This document shows, piece after piece, positions 27,722 through 41,617 of a stretch of DNA of 64,000 bases. The DNA is from Auanema rhodensis (lineage: Eukaryota > Nematoda > Chromadorea > Rhabditida > Rhabditidae): assembly GCA_964057225.1 (NCBI GenBank), contig OZ059900.1:630501-694500 (forward strand), read 5' to 3'. Position 1 is the stretch's first letter. Every line of letters begins with the position of its first letter. The notes under the pieces are model-generated. The model saw only the letters and a list, made by a program, of their open reading frames with translations. It was not told where the DNA came from and ran no database searches. The translations under genes and the position numbers were made by a program.

Positions 27722-28491
27722 ATTACTACACTAAGTATGGTCGTTTTTATGCCTCCAACACCATATACTCACCGATTTTTGGTACAAAATCTGTAATACT
27801 TGTAAATTTTGATCATATTTGTTAAGATTCGAGAATCAAACACATAATACACGAAATAAGTCTATTTTTATGAGTTTGCACTGATATTTATTCATTTTGA
27901 TCAAAAAAGGTCGAAAATAGAAAGAATTTTTGAAATTTCCGAGTTTTGAGTCCAATTGGGCTAAATCGCTCATATATATGATCAAAAACATAGTTTTGTT
28001 GTCTATAACAACGAAAGTCATCAATTAAACGCTAGTGATGTTTAAATACTGATTTTCGCTCAAATAGCATTACTACACTAAGTATGGTCGTTTTTATGCC
28101 TTTAACACCATATACTCACCGATTTTTGGTACAAAATCTGTAATACTTGTGAATTTTGATCATATTCGTTAAGATTCGAGAATCAAACACATAATACACG
28201 AAATAAGTCTATTTTTATGAGTTTGCACTGATATTTATTTATTTTGATCAAAAAAGGTCGAAAATAGAAAGAATTTTTGAATTTTCCGAGTTTTGAGTCC
28301 AATTGGGCTAAATCGCTCATATATATGATCAAAAGCATAGTTTTACTGTCTATAACAACGAAAGTCATCAATTAAACGCTAGTGATATTTAAATACTGAT
28401 TTTCGCTCAAGTAGCATTACTACACTAAGTATGGTCGTTTTTATGCCTTTAACACCATATACTCACCGATTTTTGGTACAAAATCTGTAAT

Positions 28492-28569
28492 ACTTGTAAA
28501 TTTTGATCACATTTGTTAAGATTCGAGAATCAAACACATAATACACAAAATAAGTCTATTTTTACAAGT
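28492..28569 (+). repeat. 9-bp inverted repeat, T-A form (representative in class C)
   Basis: ACTTGTAAA at 28492-28500 is perfectly complementary to TTTACAAGT at 28561-28569. Relative to the class E form both arms have changed (C to T on the left, G to A on the right), so pairing is kept. Of 17 monomers with TTTACAAG, 16 carry CTTGTAAA and one (32589) GTTGTAAA; none carries CTCGTAAA. Confidence 0.7.
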
Positions 28570-29463
28570 TTGCACTGATATTTATTCATTTTGATCAAAA
28601 AAGGTCGAAAATAGAAAGAATTTTTGAAATTTCCGAGTTTTGAGTCCAATTTGGCTAAATCGCTCATATATATGATCAAAAGCATAGTTTTATTGTCTAT
28701 AACAACAAAAGTCATCAATTGAACGCTAGTGATGTTTAAATACTGAATTTCGCTCAAATAGCATTACTACACTAAGTATGGTCGTTTTTATGCCTTTAAC
28801 ACCATATACTCACCGATTTTTGGTACAAAATCTGTAATACTTGTAAATTTTGATCATATTCGTTAAGATTTGAGAATCAAACATACAATACACAAAATCA
28901 GTCTATTTTTATTAGCATGCACTGATATATATTCATTTTGATCAAAAAAGGTCGAAAATAGAAAGAATTTTTGAAATTTCCGAGTTTTGAGTCTAATTTG
29001 GCTAAATCGCTCATATATATGATCAGAAGCATAGTTTTATTGTCTATGACAACAAAAGTCATCAATTAAACGCTAGTGATGTTTAAATACTGATTTTCGC
29101 TCAAATAGCATTACTACACTAAGTATGGTCGTTTTTATGCCTTTAACACCATATACTCACCGATTTTTGGTACAAAATCTGTAATACTCGTAAATTTTGA
29201 TCATTTTCGTTAAGATTCGAAAATCAAACACACAATAAACAAAATCAGTCTATTTTTATGAGTTTGCACTGATATATATTCATTTTGATCAAAAAAGGTC
29301 GAAAATAGAAAGAATTTTTGAATTTTCCGAGTTTTGAGTCCAATTGGGCTAAATCGCTCATATATATGATCAAAAACATAGTTTTATTGTCTATAACAAC
29401 AAAAGTCATCAATTAAACGCTAGTGATGTTTAAATACTGATTTTCGCTCAAATAGCATTACTA

Positions 29464-31546
29464 CACTAAGTATGGTCGTTTTTATGCCTTTAACACCATA
29501 TACTCACCGATTTTTGGTACAAAATCTGTGATACTCGTAAATTTTGATCATATTCGGTGAGATCCGAGAATCAAACACACAATACACGAAATAAGTTTAT
29601 TTTTACGAGTTTGCACTGATATTTATTCATTTTGATCAAAAAAGGTCGAAAATAGAAAGAATTTTTGAAATTTCCGAGTTTTGAGTCTAATTTGGCTAAA
29701 TCGCTCATATATATGATCAAAAGCATAGTTTTATTGTCTATGATAACAAAAGTCTTCAAATATACACTAATAATGTTTAAATCACTGAATTTCACTCAAA
29801 TAGCATTACTACACTAAGTATGGTCGTTTTTATGCCTCCAACACCATATACTCACCGATTTTTGGTACAAAATCTGTAATACTTGTAAATTTTGATCATA
29901 TTTGTTAAGATTCGAGAATCAAACACATAATACACGAAATAAGTCTATTTTTATGAGTTTGCACTGATATTTATTCATTTTGATCAAAAAAGGTCGAAAA
30001 TAGAAAGAATTTTTGAAATTTCCGAGTTTTGAGTCCAATTGGGCTAAATCGCTCATATATATGATCAAAAACATAGTTTTGTTGTCTATAACAACGAAAG
30101 TTATCAATTAAACGCTAGTGATGTTTAAATACTGATTTTCGCTCAAATAGCATTACTACACTAAGTATGGTCGTTTTTATGCCTTTAACACCATATACTC
30201 ACCGATTTTTGGTACAAAATCTGTAATACTTGTAAATTTTGATCATATTCGTTAAGATTCGAGAATCAAACACATAATACACGAAATAAGTCTATTTTTA
30301 TGAGTTTGCACTGATATTTATTTATTTTGATCAAAAAAGGTCGAAAATAGAAAGAATTTTTGAATTTTCCGAGTTTTGAGTCCAATTGGGCTAAATCGCT
30401 CATATATATGATCAAAAGCATAGTTTTACTGTCTATAACAACAAAAGTCATCAATTAAACGCTAGTGATATTTAAATACTGATTTTCGCTCAAGTAGCAT
30501 TACTACACTAAGTATGGTCGTTTTTATGCCTTTAACACCATATACTCACCGATTTTTGGTACAAAATCTGTAATACTTGTAAATTTTGATCATATTTGTT
30601 AAGATTCGAGAATCAAACACATAATACACAAAATAAGTCTATTTTTACAAGTTTGCACTGATATTTATTCATTTTGATCAAAAAAGGTCGAAAATAGAAA
30701 GAATTTTTGAAATTTCCGAGTTTTGAGTCCAATTTGGCTAAATCGCTCATATATATGATCAAAAGCATAGTTTTATTGTCTATAACAACAAAAGTCATCA
30801 ATTGAACGCTAGTGATGTTTAAATACTGAATTTCGCTCAAATAGCATTACTACACTAAGTATGGTCGTTTTTATGCCTTTAACACCATATACTCACCGAT
30901 TTTTGGTACAAAATCTGTAATACTTGTAAATTTTGATCATATTCGTTAAGATTTGAGAATCAAACATACAATACACAAAATCAGTCTATTTTTATTAGCA
31001 TGCACTGATATATATTCATTTTGATCAAAAAAGGTCGAAAATAGAAAGAATTTTTGAAATTTCCGAGTTTTGAGTCTAATTTGGCTAAATCGCTCATATA
31101 TATGATCAGAAGCATAGTTTTATTGTCTATGACAACAAAAGTCATCAATTAAACGCTAGTGATGTTTAAATACTGATTTTCGCTCAAATAGCATTACTAC
31201 ACTAAGTATGGTCGTTTTTATGCCTTTAACACCATATACTCACCGATTTTTGGTACAAAATCTGTAATACTCGTAAATTTTGATCATTTTCGTTAAGATT
31301 CGAAAATCAAACACACAATAAACAAAATCAGTCTATTTTTATGAGTTTGCACTGATATATATTCATTTTGATCAAAAAAGGTCGAAAATAGAAAGAATTT
31401 TTGAATTTTCCGAGTTTTGAGTCCAATTGGGCTAAATCGCTCATATATATGATCAAAAACATAGTTTTATTGTCTATAACAACAAAAGTCATCAATTAAA
31501 CGCTAGTGATGTTTAAATACTGATTTTCGCTCAAATAGCATTACTA
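29464..31546 (+). repeat. Six-monomer HOR G-N-L-C-T-F (2,083 bp)
   Basis: Monomers start at 29464 (G), 29812 (N), 30159 (L), 30506 (C), 30853 (T) and 31200 (F). The G copy has GATCCGAG where other copies have GATTCGAG, shared only with the G at 33630. The C copy has CATATTTG instead of CACATTTG. Confidence 0.92.
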
Positions 31547-33629
31547 CACTAAGTATGGTCGTTTTTATGCCTTTAACACCATATACTCACCGATTTTTGG
31601 TACAAAATCTGTGATACTCGTAAATTTTGATCATATTCGGTGAGATTCGAGAATCAAACACACAATACACGGAATAAGTTTATTTTTACGAGTTTGCACT
31701 GATATTTATTCATTTTGATCAAAAAAGGTCGAAAATAGAAAGAATTTTTGAAATTTCCGAGTTTTGAGTCTAATTTGGCTAAATCGCTCATATATATGAT
31801 CAAAAGCATAGTTTTATTGTCTATGATAACAAAAGTCTTCAAATATACACTAATAATGTTTAAATCACTGAATTTCACTCAAATAGCATTACTACACTAA
31901 GTATGGTCGTTTTTATGCCTCCAACACCATATACTCACCGATTTTTGGTACAAAATCTGTAATACTTGTAAATTTTGATCATATTTGTTAAGATTCGAGA
32001 ATCAAACACATAATACACGAAATAAGTCTATTTTTATGAGTTTGCACTGATATTTATTCATTTTGATCAAAAAAGGTCGAAAATAGAAAGAATTTTTGAA
32101 ATTTCCGAGTTTTGAGTCCAATTGGGCTAAATCGCTCATATATATGATCAAAAACATAGTTTTGTTGTCTATAACAACGAAAGTCATCAATTAAACGCTA
32201 GTGATGTTTAAATACTGATTTTCGCTCAAATAGAATTACTACACTAAGTATGGTCGTTTTTATGCCTTTAACACCATATACTCACCGATTTTTGGTACAA
32301 AATCTGTAATACTTGTAAATTTTGATCATATTCGTTAAGATTCGAGAATCAAACACATAATACACGAAATAAGTCTATTTTTATGAGTTTGCACTGATAT
32401 TTATTCATTTTGATCAAAAAAGGTCGAAAATAGAAAGAATTTTTGAAATTTCCGAGTTTTGAGTCCAATTGGGCTAAATCGCTCATATATATGATCAAAA
32501 ACATAGTTTTGTTGTCTATAACAACGAAAGTCATCAATTAAACGCTAGTGATGTTTAAATACTGATTTTCGCTCAAATAGCATTACTACACTAAGTATGG
32601 TCGTTTTTATGCCTTTAACACCATATACTCACCGATTTTTGGTACAAAATCTGTAATAGTTGTAAATTTTGATCACATTTGTTAAGATTCGAGAATCAAA
32701 CACATAATACACAAAATAAGTCTATTTTTACAAGTTTGCACTGATATTTATTCATTTTGATCAAAAAAGGTCGAAAATAGAAAGAATTTTTGAAATTTCC
32801 GAGTTTTGAGTCCAATTGGGCTAAATCGCTCATATATATGATCAAAAACATAGTTTTGTTGTCTATAACAACGAAAGTCATCAATTAAACGCTAGTGATG
32901 TTTAAATACTGATTTTCGCTCAAATAGCATTACTACACTAAGTATGGTCGTTTTTATGCCTTTAACACCATATACTCACCGATTTTTGGTACAAAATCTG
33001 TAATACTTGTAAATTTTGATCATATTCGTTAAGATTTGAGAATCAAACATACAATACACAAAATCAGTCTATTTTTATTAGCATGCACTGATATATATTC
33101 ATTTTGATCAAAAAAGGTCGAAAATAGAAAGAATTTTTGAAATTTCCGAGTTTTGAGTCTAATTTGGCTAAATCGCTCATATATATGATCAGAAGCATAG
33201 TTTTATTGTCTATGACAACAAAAGTCATCAATTAAACGCTAGTGATGTTTAAATACTGATTTTCGCTCAAATAGCATTACTACACTAAGTATGGTCGTTT
33301 TTATGCCTTTAACACCATATACTCACCGATTTTTGGTACAAAATCTGTAATACTCGTAAATTTTGATCATTTTCGTTAAGATTCGAAAATCAAACACACA
33401 ATAAACAAAATCAGTCTATTTTTATGAGTTTGCACTGATATATATTCATTTTGATCAAAAAAGGTCGAAAATAGAAAGAATTTTTGAATTTTCCGAGTTT
33501 TGAGTCCAATTGGGCTAAATCGCTCATATATATGATCAAAAACATAGTTTTATTGTCTATAACAACAAAAGTCATCAATTAAACGCTAGTTATGTTTAAA
33601 TACTGATTTTCGCTCAAATAGCATTACTA
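31547..33629 (+). repeat. Six-monomer HOR with an N conversion tract (2,083 bp)
   Basis: Monomers start at 31547 (G), 31895 (N), 32242 (L left, N right), 32589 (C left, N right), 32936 (T) and 33283 (F). The G copy carries CACGGAATAAG, shared with the G at 35713. The right halves of the third and fourth monomers have been replaced by N sequence (TTTTGTTGTC), leaving three N right halves in a row. Confidence 0.9.
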
Positions 33630-35712
33630 CACTAAGTATGGTCGTTTTTATGCCTTTAACACCATATACTCACCGATTTTTGGTACAAAATCTGTGATAC
33701 TCGTAAATTTTGATCATATTCGGTGAGATCCGAGAATCAAACACACAATACACGAAATAAGTTTATTTTTACGAGTTTGCACTGATATTTATTCATTTTG
33801 ATCAAAAAAGGTCGAAAATAGAAAGAATTTTTGAAATTTCCGAGTTTTGAGTCTAATTTGGCTAAATCGCTCATATATATGATCAAAAGCATAGTTTTAT
33901 TGTCTATGATAACAAAAGTCTTCAAATATACACTAATAATGTTTAAATCACTGAATTTCACTCAAATAGCATTACTACACTAAGTATGGTCGTTTTTATG
34001 CCTCCAACACCATATACTCACCGATTTTTGGTACAAAATCTGTAATACTTGTAAATTTTGATCATATTTGTTAAGATTCGAGAATCAAACACATAATACA
34101 CGAAATAAGTCTATTTTTATGAGTTTGCACTGATATTTATTCATTTTGATCAAAAAAGGTCGAAAATAGAAAGAATTTTTGAAATTTCCGAGTTTTGAGT
34201 CCAATTGGGCTAAATCGCTCATATATATGATCAAAAACATAGTTTTGTTGTCTATAACAACGAAAGTCATCAATTAAATGCTAGTGATGTTTAAATACTG
34301 ATTTTCGCTCAAATAGCATTACTACACTAAGTATGGTCGTTTTTATGCCTTTAACACCATATACTCACCGATTTTTGGTACAAAATCTGTAATACTTGTA
34401 AATTTTGATCATATTCGTTAAGATTCGAGAATCAAACACATAATACACGAAATAAGTCTATTTTTATGAGTTTGCACTGATATTTATTTATTTTGATCAA
34501 AAAAGGTCGAAAATAGAAAGAATTTTTGAATTTTCCGAGTTTTGAGTCCAATTGGGCTAAATCGCTCATATATATGATCAAAAGCATAGTTTTACTGTCT
34601 ATAACAACAAAAGTCATCAATTAAACGCTAGTGATATTTAAATACTGATTTTCGCTCAAGTAGCATTACTACACTAAGTATGGTCGTTTTTATGCCTTTA
34701 ACACCATATACTCACCGATTTTTGGTACAAAATCTGTAATACTTGTAAATTTTGATCATATTTGTTAAGATTCGAGAATCAAACACATAATACACAAAAT
34801 AAGTCTATTTTTACAAGTTTGCACTGATATTTATTCATTTTGATCAAAAAAGGTCGAAAATAGAAAGAATTTTTGAAATTTCCGAGTTTTGAGTCCAATT
34901 TGGCTAAATCGCTCATATATATGATCAAAAGCATAGTTTTATTGTCTATAACAACAAAAGTCATCAATTGAACGCTAGTGATGTTTAAATACTGAATTTC
35001 GCTCAAATAGCATTACTACACTAAGTATGGTCGTTTTTATGCCTTTAACACCATATACTCACCGATTTTTGGTACAAAATCTGTAATACTTGTAAATTTT
35101 GATCATATTCGTTAAGATTTGAGAATCAAACATACAATACACAAAATCAGTCTATTTTTATTAGCATGCACTGATATATATTCATTTTGATCAAAAAAGG
35201 TCGAAAATAGAAAGAATTTTTGAAATTTCCGAGTTTTGAGTCTAATTTGGCTAAATCGCTCATATATATGATCAGAAGCATAGTTTTATTGTCTATGACA
35301 ACAAAAGTCATCAATTAAACGCTAGTGATGTTTAAATACTGATTTTCGCTCAAATAGCATTACTACACTAAGTATGGTCGTTTTTATGCCTTTAACACCA
35401 TATACTCACCGATTTTTGGTACAAAATCTGTAATACTCGTAAATTTTGATCATTTTCGTTAAGATTCGAAAATCAAACACACAATAAACAAAATCAGTCT
35501 ATTTTTATGAGTTTGCACTGATATATATTCATTTTGATCAAAAAAGGTCGAAAATAGAAAGAATTTTTGAATTTTCCGAGTTTTGAGTCCAATTGGGCTA
35601 AATCGCTCATATATATGATCAAAAACATAGTTTTATTGTCTATAACAACAAAAGTCATCAATTAAACGCTAGTGATGTTTAAATACTGATTTTCGCTCAA
35701 ATAGCATTACTA
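33630..35712 (+). repeat. Six-monomer HOR G-N-L-C-T-F (2,083 bp)
   Basis: Monomers start at 33630 (G), 33978 (N), 34325 (L), 34672 (C), 35019 (T) and 35366 (F). It shares GATCCGAG and the C-monomer CATATTTG with the unit at 29464, two units back, rather than with its immediate left neighbour. This supports a 12-mer (4,166 bp) order. Confidence 0.92.
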
Positions 35713-37796
35713 CACTAAGTATGGTCGTTTTTATGCCTTTAACACCATATACTCACCGATTTTTGGTACAAAATCTGTGATACTCGTAAATTTTGATCAT
35801 ATTCGGTGAGATTCGAGAATCAAACACACAATACACGGAATAAGTTTATTTTTACGAGTTTGCACTGATATTTATTCATTTTGATCAAAAAAGGTCGAAA
35901 ATAGAAAGAATTTTTGAAATTTCCGAGTTTTGAGTCTAATTTGGCTAAATCGCTCATATATATGATCAAAAGCATAGTTTTATTGTCTATGATTACAAAA
36001 GTCTTCAAATATACACTAATAATGTTTAAATCACTGAATTTCACTCAAATAGCATTACTACACTAAGTATGGTCGTTTTTATGCCTCCAACACCATATAC
36101 TCACCGATTTTTGGTACAAAATCTGTAATACTTGTAAATTTTGATCATATTTGTTAAGATTCGAGAATCAAACACATAATACAGGAAATAAGTCTATTTT
36201 TATGAGTTTGCACTGATATTTATTCATTTTGATCAAAAAAGGTCGAAAATAGAAAGAATTTTTGAAATTTCCGAGTTTTGAGTCCAATTGGGCTAAATCG
36301 CTCATATATATGATCAAAAACATAGTTTTGTTGTCTATAACAACGAAAGTCATCAATTAAACGCTAGTGATGTTTAAATACTGATTTTCGCTCAAATAGC
36401 ATTACTACACTAAGTATGGTCGTTTTTATGCCTTTAACACCATATACTCACCGATTTTTGGTACAAAATCTGTAATACTTGTAAATTTTGATCATATTCG
36501 TTAAGATTCGAGAATCAAACACATAATACACGAAATAAGTCTATTTTTATGAGTTTGCACTGATATTTATTTATTTTGATCAAAAAAGGTCGAAAATAGA
36601 AAGAATTTTTGAATTTTCCGAGTTTTGAGTCCAATTGGGCTAAATCGCTCATATATATGATCAAAAGCATAGTTTTACTGTCTATAACAACAAAAGTCAT
36701 CAATTAAACGCTAGTGATATTTAAATACTGATTTTCGCTCAAGTAGCATTACTACACTAAGTATGGTCGTTTTTATGCCTTTAACACCATATACTCACCG
36801 ATTTTTGGTACAAAATCTGTAATACTTGTAAATTTTGATCATATTTGTTAAGATTCGAGAATCAAACACATAATACACAAAATAAGTCTATTTTTACAAG
36901 TTTGCACTGATATTTATTCATTTTGATCAAAAAAGGTCGAAAATAGAAAGAATTTTTGAAATTTCCGAGTTTTGAGTCTAATTTGGCTAAATCGCTCATA
37001 TATATGATCAAAAGCATAGTTTTATTGTCTATGATAACAAAAGTCTTCAAATATACACTAATAATGTTTAAATCACTGAATTTCACTCAAATAGCATTAC
37101 TACACTAAGTATGGTCGTTTTTATGCCTCCAACACCATATACTCACCGATTTTTGGTACAAAATCTGTAATACTTGTAAATTTTGATCATATTTGTTAAG
37201 ATTCGAGAATCAAACACATAATACACGAAATAAGTCTATTTTTATGAGTTTGCACTGATATTTATTCATTTTGATCAAAAAAGGTCGAAAATAGAAAGAA
37301 TTTTTGAAATTTCCGAGTTTTGAGTCCAATTGGGCTAAATCGCTCATATATATGATCAAAAACATAGTTTTGTTGTCTATAACAACGAAAGTCATCAATT
37401 AAACGCTAGTGATGTTTAAATACTGATTTTCGCTCAAATAGCATTACTACACTAAGTATGGTCGTTTTTATGCCTTTAACACCATATACTCACCGATTTT
37501 TGGTACAAAATCTGTAATACTCGTAAATTTTGATCATATTCGTTAAGATTTGAGAATCAAACATACAATACACAAAATCAGTCTATTTTTATGAGCTTGC
37601 ACTGATATATATTCATTTTGATCAAAAAAGGTCGAAAATAGAAAGAATTTTTGAAATTTCCGAGTTTTGAGTCTAATTTGGCTAAATCGCTCATAAATAT
37701 GATCAGAAGCATAGTTTTATTGTCTATAACAACAAAAGTCATCAATTAAACGCTAGTGATGTTTAAATACTGATTTTCGCTCAAATAGCATTACTA
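35713..37796 (+). repeat. Decaying HOR copy G-N-L-C/G-N-T-like (2,084 bp)
   Basis: Monomers start at 35713 (G, with CACGGAATAAG as at 31547), 36061 (N), 36408 (L), 36755 (C left, G right, A tail), 37103 (N) and 37450 (T-like, with GAGCTTGC and a CATAAATATG variant). The C/G fusion at 36755 brings the array back to N, so the regular order ends here. Confidence 0.85.
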
Positions 37797-39534
37797 CACT
37801 AAGTATGGTCGTTTTTATGCCTTTAACACCATATACTCACCGATTTTTGGTACAAAATCTGTAATACTCGTAAATTTTGATCATATTCGTTAAGATTTGA
37901 AAATCAAACACACAATAAACAAAATGAGTCTATTTTTATGAGTTTGCACTGATATATATTCATTTTGATCAAAAAAGGTCGAAAATAGAAAGAATTTTTG
38001 AATTTTCCGAGTTTTGAGTCCAATTGGGCTAAATCGCTCATATATATGATCAAAAGCATAGTTTTACTGTCTATGATAACAAAAGTCATCAATTAAACGC
38101 TAGTGATGTTTAAATACTGATTTTCGCTCAAATAGCATTACTACACTAAGTATGGTCGTTTTTATGCCTTTAACACCATATACTCACCGATTTTTGGTAC
38201 AAAATCTGTAATACTCGTAAATTTTGATCATATTCGTTAAGATTCGAGAATCAAACACACAATACACGAAATAAGTTTATTTTTACGAGTTTGCACTGAT
38301 ATTTATTCATTTTGATCAAAAAAGGTCGAAAATAGAAAGAATTTTTGAATTTTCCGAGTTTTGAGTCCAATTGGGCTAAATCGCTCATATATATGATCAA
38401 AAGCATAGTTTCACTGTCTATGATAACAAAAGTCTTCAAATATACACTAGTAATGATTAAATCACTGAATTTCACTCAAATAGCTTTACTACACTAAGTA
38501 TGGTCGTTTTTATGCCTTTAACACCATATACTCACCGATTTTTGGTACAAAATCTGTAATACTCGTAAATTTTGATCATATCCGGTAAGATTCGAGAATC
38601 AAACACACAATACACGAAATAAGTTTATTTTTACGAGTTTGCACTGATATTTATTCATTTTGATCAAAAAAGGTCGAAAATAGAAAGAATTTTTGAATTT
38701 TCCGAGTTTTGAGTCCAATTGGGCTAAATCGCTCATATATATGATCAAAAGCATAGTTTCACTGTCTATGATAACAAAAGTCTTCAAATATACACTAGTA
38801 ATGATTAAATCACTGAATTTCACTCAAATAGCATTACTACACTAAGTATGGTCGTTTTTATGCCTTTAACACCATATACTCACCGATTTTTGGTACAAAA
38901 TCTGTAATACTTGTAAATTTTGATCATATTCGTTAAGATTTGAGAATCAAACACATAATACACAAAATCAGTCTATTTTTATGAGCTTGCACTGATATAT
39001 ATTCATTTTGATCAAAAAAGGTCGAAAATAGAAAGAATTTTTGAAATTTCCGAGTTTTGAGTCTAATTTGGCTAAATCGCTCATATATATGATCAGAAGC
39101 ATAGTTTTATTGTCTATGACAACAAAAATCATCAATTAAACGCTAGTGATGTTTAAATACTGATTTTCGCTCAAATAGCATTACTACACTAAGTATGGTC
39201 GTTTTTATGCCTTTAACACCATATACTCACCGATTTTTGGTACAAAATCTGTAATACTCGTAAAATTTGATCATATTTGTTAAGATTTGAGAATCAAACA
39301 CACAATACACAAAATCAGTCTATTTTTATGAGTTTACACTGATATATATTCATTTTCATCAAAAAAGGTCGAAAATAGAAAGAATTTTTGAATTTTCCGA
39401 GTTTTGAGTCGAATTGGGCTAAATCGCTCATATATATGATCAAAAGCATAGTTTTACTGTCTATGATAACAAAAGTCTTCAAATATACACTAATAATGAT
39501 TAAATCACTGAATTTCACTCAAATAGCATTACTA
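37797..39534 (+). repeat. X-rich block related to the left end of the window
   Basis: Monomers start at 37797 (F-like with AAAATGAGTC, B), 38144 (X, A), 38492 (X, A, TCCGGTAAG), 38840 (S/T-like, B) and 39187 (S-like, A, GAGTTTACACTG). The last three correspond to 1-977 at an offset of 38,557 bp. This block interrupts the six-monomer order. Confidence 0.88.
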
Positions 39535-41617
39535 CACTAAGTATGGTCGTTTTTATGCCTTTAACACCATATACTCACCGATTTTTGGTACAAAATCTGT
39601 AATACTTGTAAATTTTGATCATATTCGTTAAGATTTGAGAATCAAACATACAATACACAAAATCAGTCTATTTTTATTAGCATGCACTGATATATATTCA
39701 TTTTGATCAAAAAAGGTCGAAAATAGAAAGAATTTTTGAAATTTCCGAGTTTTGAGTCTAATTTGGCTAAATCGCTCATATATATGATCAGAAGCATAGT
39801 TTTATTGTCTATGACAACAAAAGTCATCAATTAAACGCTAGTGATGTTTAAATACTGATTTTCGCTCAAATAGCATTACTACACTAAGTATGGTCGTTTT
39901 TATGCCTTTAACACCATATACTCACCGATTTTTGGTACAAAATCTGTAATACTCGTAAATTTTGATCATTTTCGTTAAGATTCGAAAATCAAACACACAA
40001 TAAACAAAATCAGTCTATTTTTATGAGTTTGCACTGATATATATTCATTTTGATCAAAAAAGGTCGAAAATAGAAAGAATTTTTGAATTTTCCGGGTTTT
40101 GAGTCCAATTGGGCTAAATCGCTCATATATATGATCAAAAACATAGTTTTATTGTCTATAACAACAAAAGTCATCAATTAAACGCTAGTGATGTTTAAAT
40201 ACTGATTTTCGCTCAAATAGCATTACTACACTAAGTATGGTCGTTTTTATGCCTTTAACACCATATACTCACCGATTTTTGGTACAAAATCTGTGATACT
40301 CGTAAATTTTGATCATATTCGGTGAGATTCGAGAATCAAACACACAATACACGAAATAAGTTTATTTTTACGAGTTTGCACTGATATTTATTCATTTTGA
40401 TCAAAAAAGGTCGAAAATAGAAAGAATTTTTGAAATTTCCGAGTTTTGAGTCTAATTTGGCTAAATCGCTCATATATATGATCAAAAGCATAGTTTTATT
40501 GTCTATGATAACAAAAGTCTTCAAATATACACTAATAATGTTTAAATCACTGAATTTCACTCAAATAGCATTACTACACTAAGTATGGTCGTTTTTATGC
40601 CTCCAACACCATATACTCACCGATTTTTGGTACAAAATCTGTAATACTTGTAAATTTTGATCATATTCGTTAAGATTCGAGAATCAAACACATAATACAC
40701 GAAATAAGTCTATTTTTATGAGTTTGCACTGATATTTATTCATTTTGATCAAAAAAGGTCGAAAATAGAAAGAATTTTTGAAATTTCCGAGTTTTGAGTC
40801 CAATTGGGCTAAATCGCTCATATATATGATCAAAAACATAGTTTTGTTGTCTATAACAACGAAAGTCATCAATTAAACGCTAGTGATGTTTAAATACTGA
40901 TTTTCGCTCAAATAGCATTACTACACTAAGTATGGTCGTTTTTATGCCTTTAACACCATATACTCACCGATTTTTGGTACAAAATCTGTAATACTTGTAA
41001 ATTTTGATCATATTCGTTAAGATTCGAGAATCAAACACATAATACACGAAATAAGTCTATTTTTATGAGTTTGCACTGATATTTATTTATTTTGATCAAA
41101 AAAGGTCGAAAATAGAAAGAATTTTTGAATTTTCCGAGTTTTGAGTCCAATTGGGCTAAATCGCTCATATATATGATCAAAAGCATAGTTTTACTGTCTA
41201 TAACAACAAAAGTCATCAATTAAACGCTAGTGATATTTAAATACTGATTTTCGCTCAAATAGCATTACTACACTAAGTATGGTCGTTTTTATGCCTTTAA
41301 CACCATATACTCACCGATTTTTGGTACAAAATCTGTAATACTTGTAAATTTTGATCATATTTGTTAAGATTCGAGAATCAAACACATAATACACAAAATA
41401 AGTCTATTTTTACAAGTTTGCACTGATATTTATTCATTTTGATCAAAAAAGGTCAAAAATAGAAAGAATTTTTGAAATTTCCGAGTTTTGAGTCCAATTT
41501 GGCTAAATCGCTCATATATATGATCAAAAGCATAGTTTTATTGTCTTTAACAACAAAAGTCATCAATTGAACGCTAGTGATGTTTAAATACTGAATTTCG
41601 CTCAAATAGCATTACTA
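39535..41617 (+). repeat. Six-monomer HOR in rotated phase T-F-G-N-L-C (2,083 bp)
   Basis: Monomers start at 39535 (T), 39882 (F), 40229 (G), 40577 (N), 40924 (L) and 41271 (C). Order and total length equal the main six-monomer unit, entered at T. The C copy has private changes (GGTCAAAAATAG and GTCTTTAAC). Confidence 0.9.

Larger units (their letters stand above)
24602..29463 (+). repeat. 14-mer higher-order unit, copy 2 (4,862 bp)
   Basis: Monomers start at 24602 (G), 24950 (N/G), 25298 (L), 25645 (L), 25992 (C), 26339 (S), 26687 (T), 27034 (F), 27381 (G), 27729 (N), 28076 (L), 28423 (C), 28770 (T) and 29117 (F). It matches copy 1 except that S-T-F replaces the three G/F chimeras; the A tail of that S explains the one-base length difference. 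The last six monomers are one clean 2,083-bp G-N-L-C-T-F unit. Confidence 0.85.
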
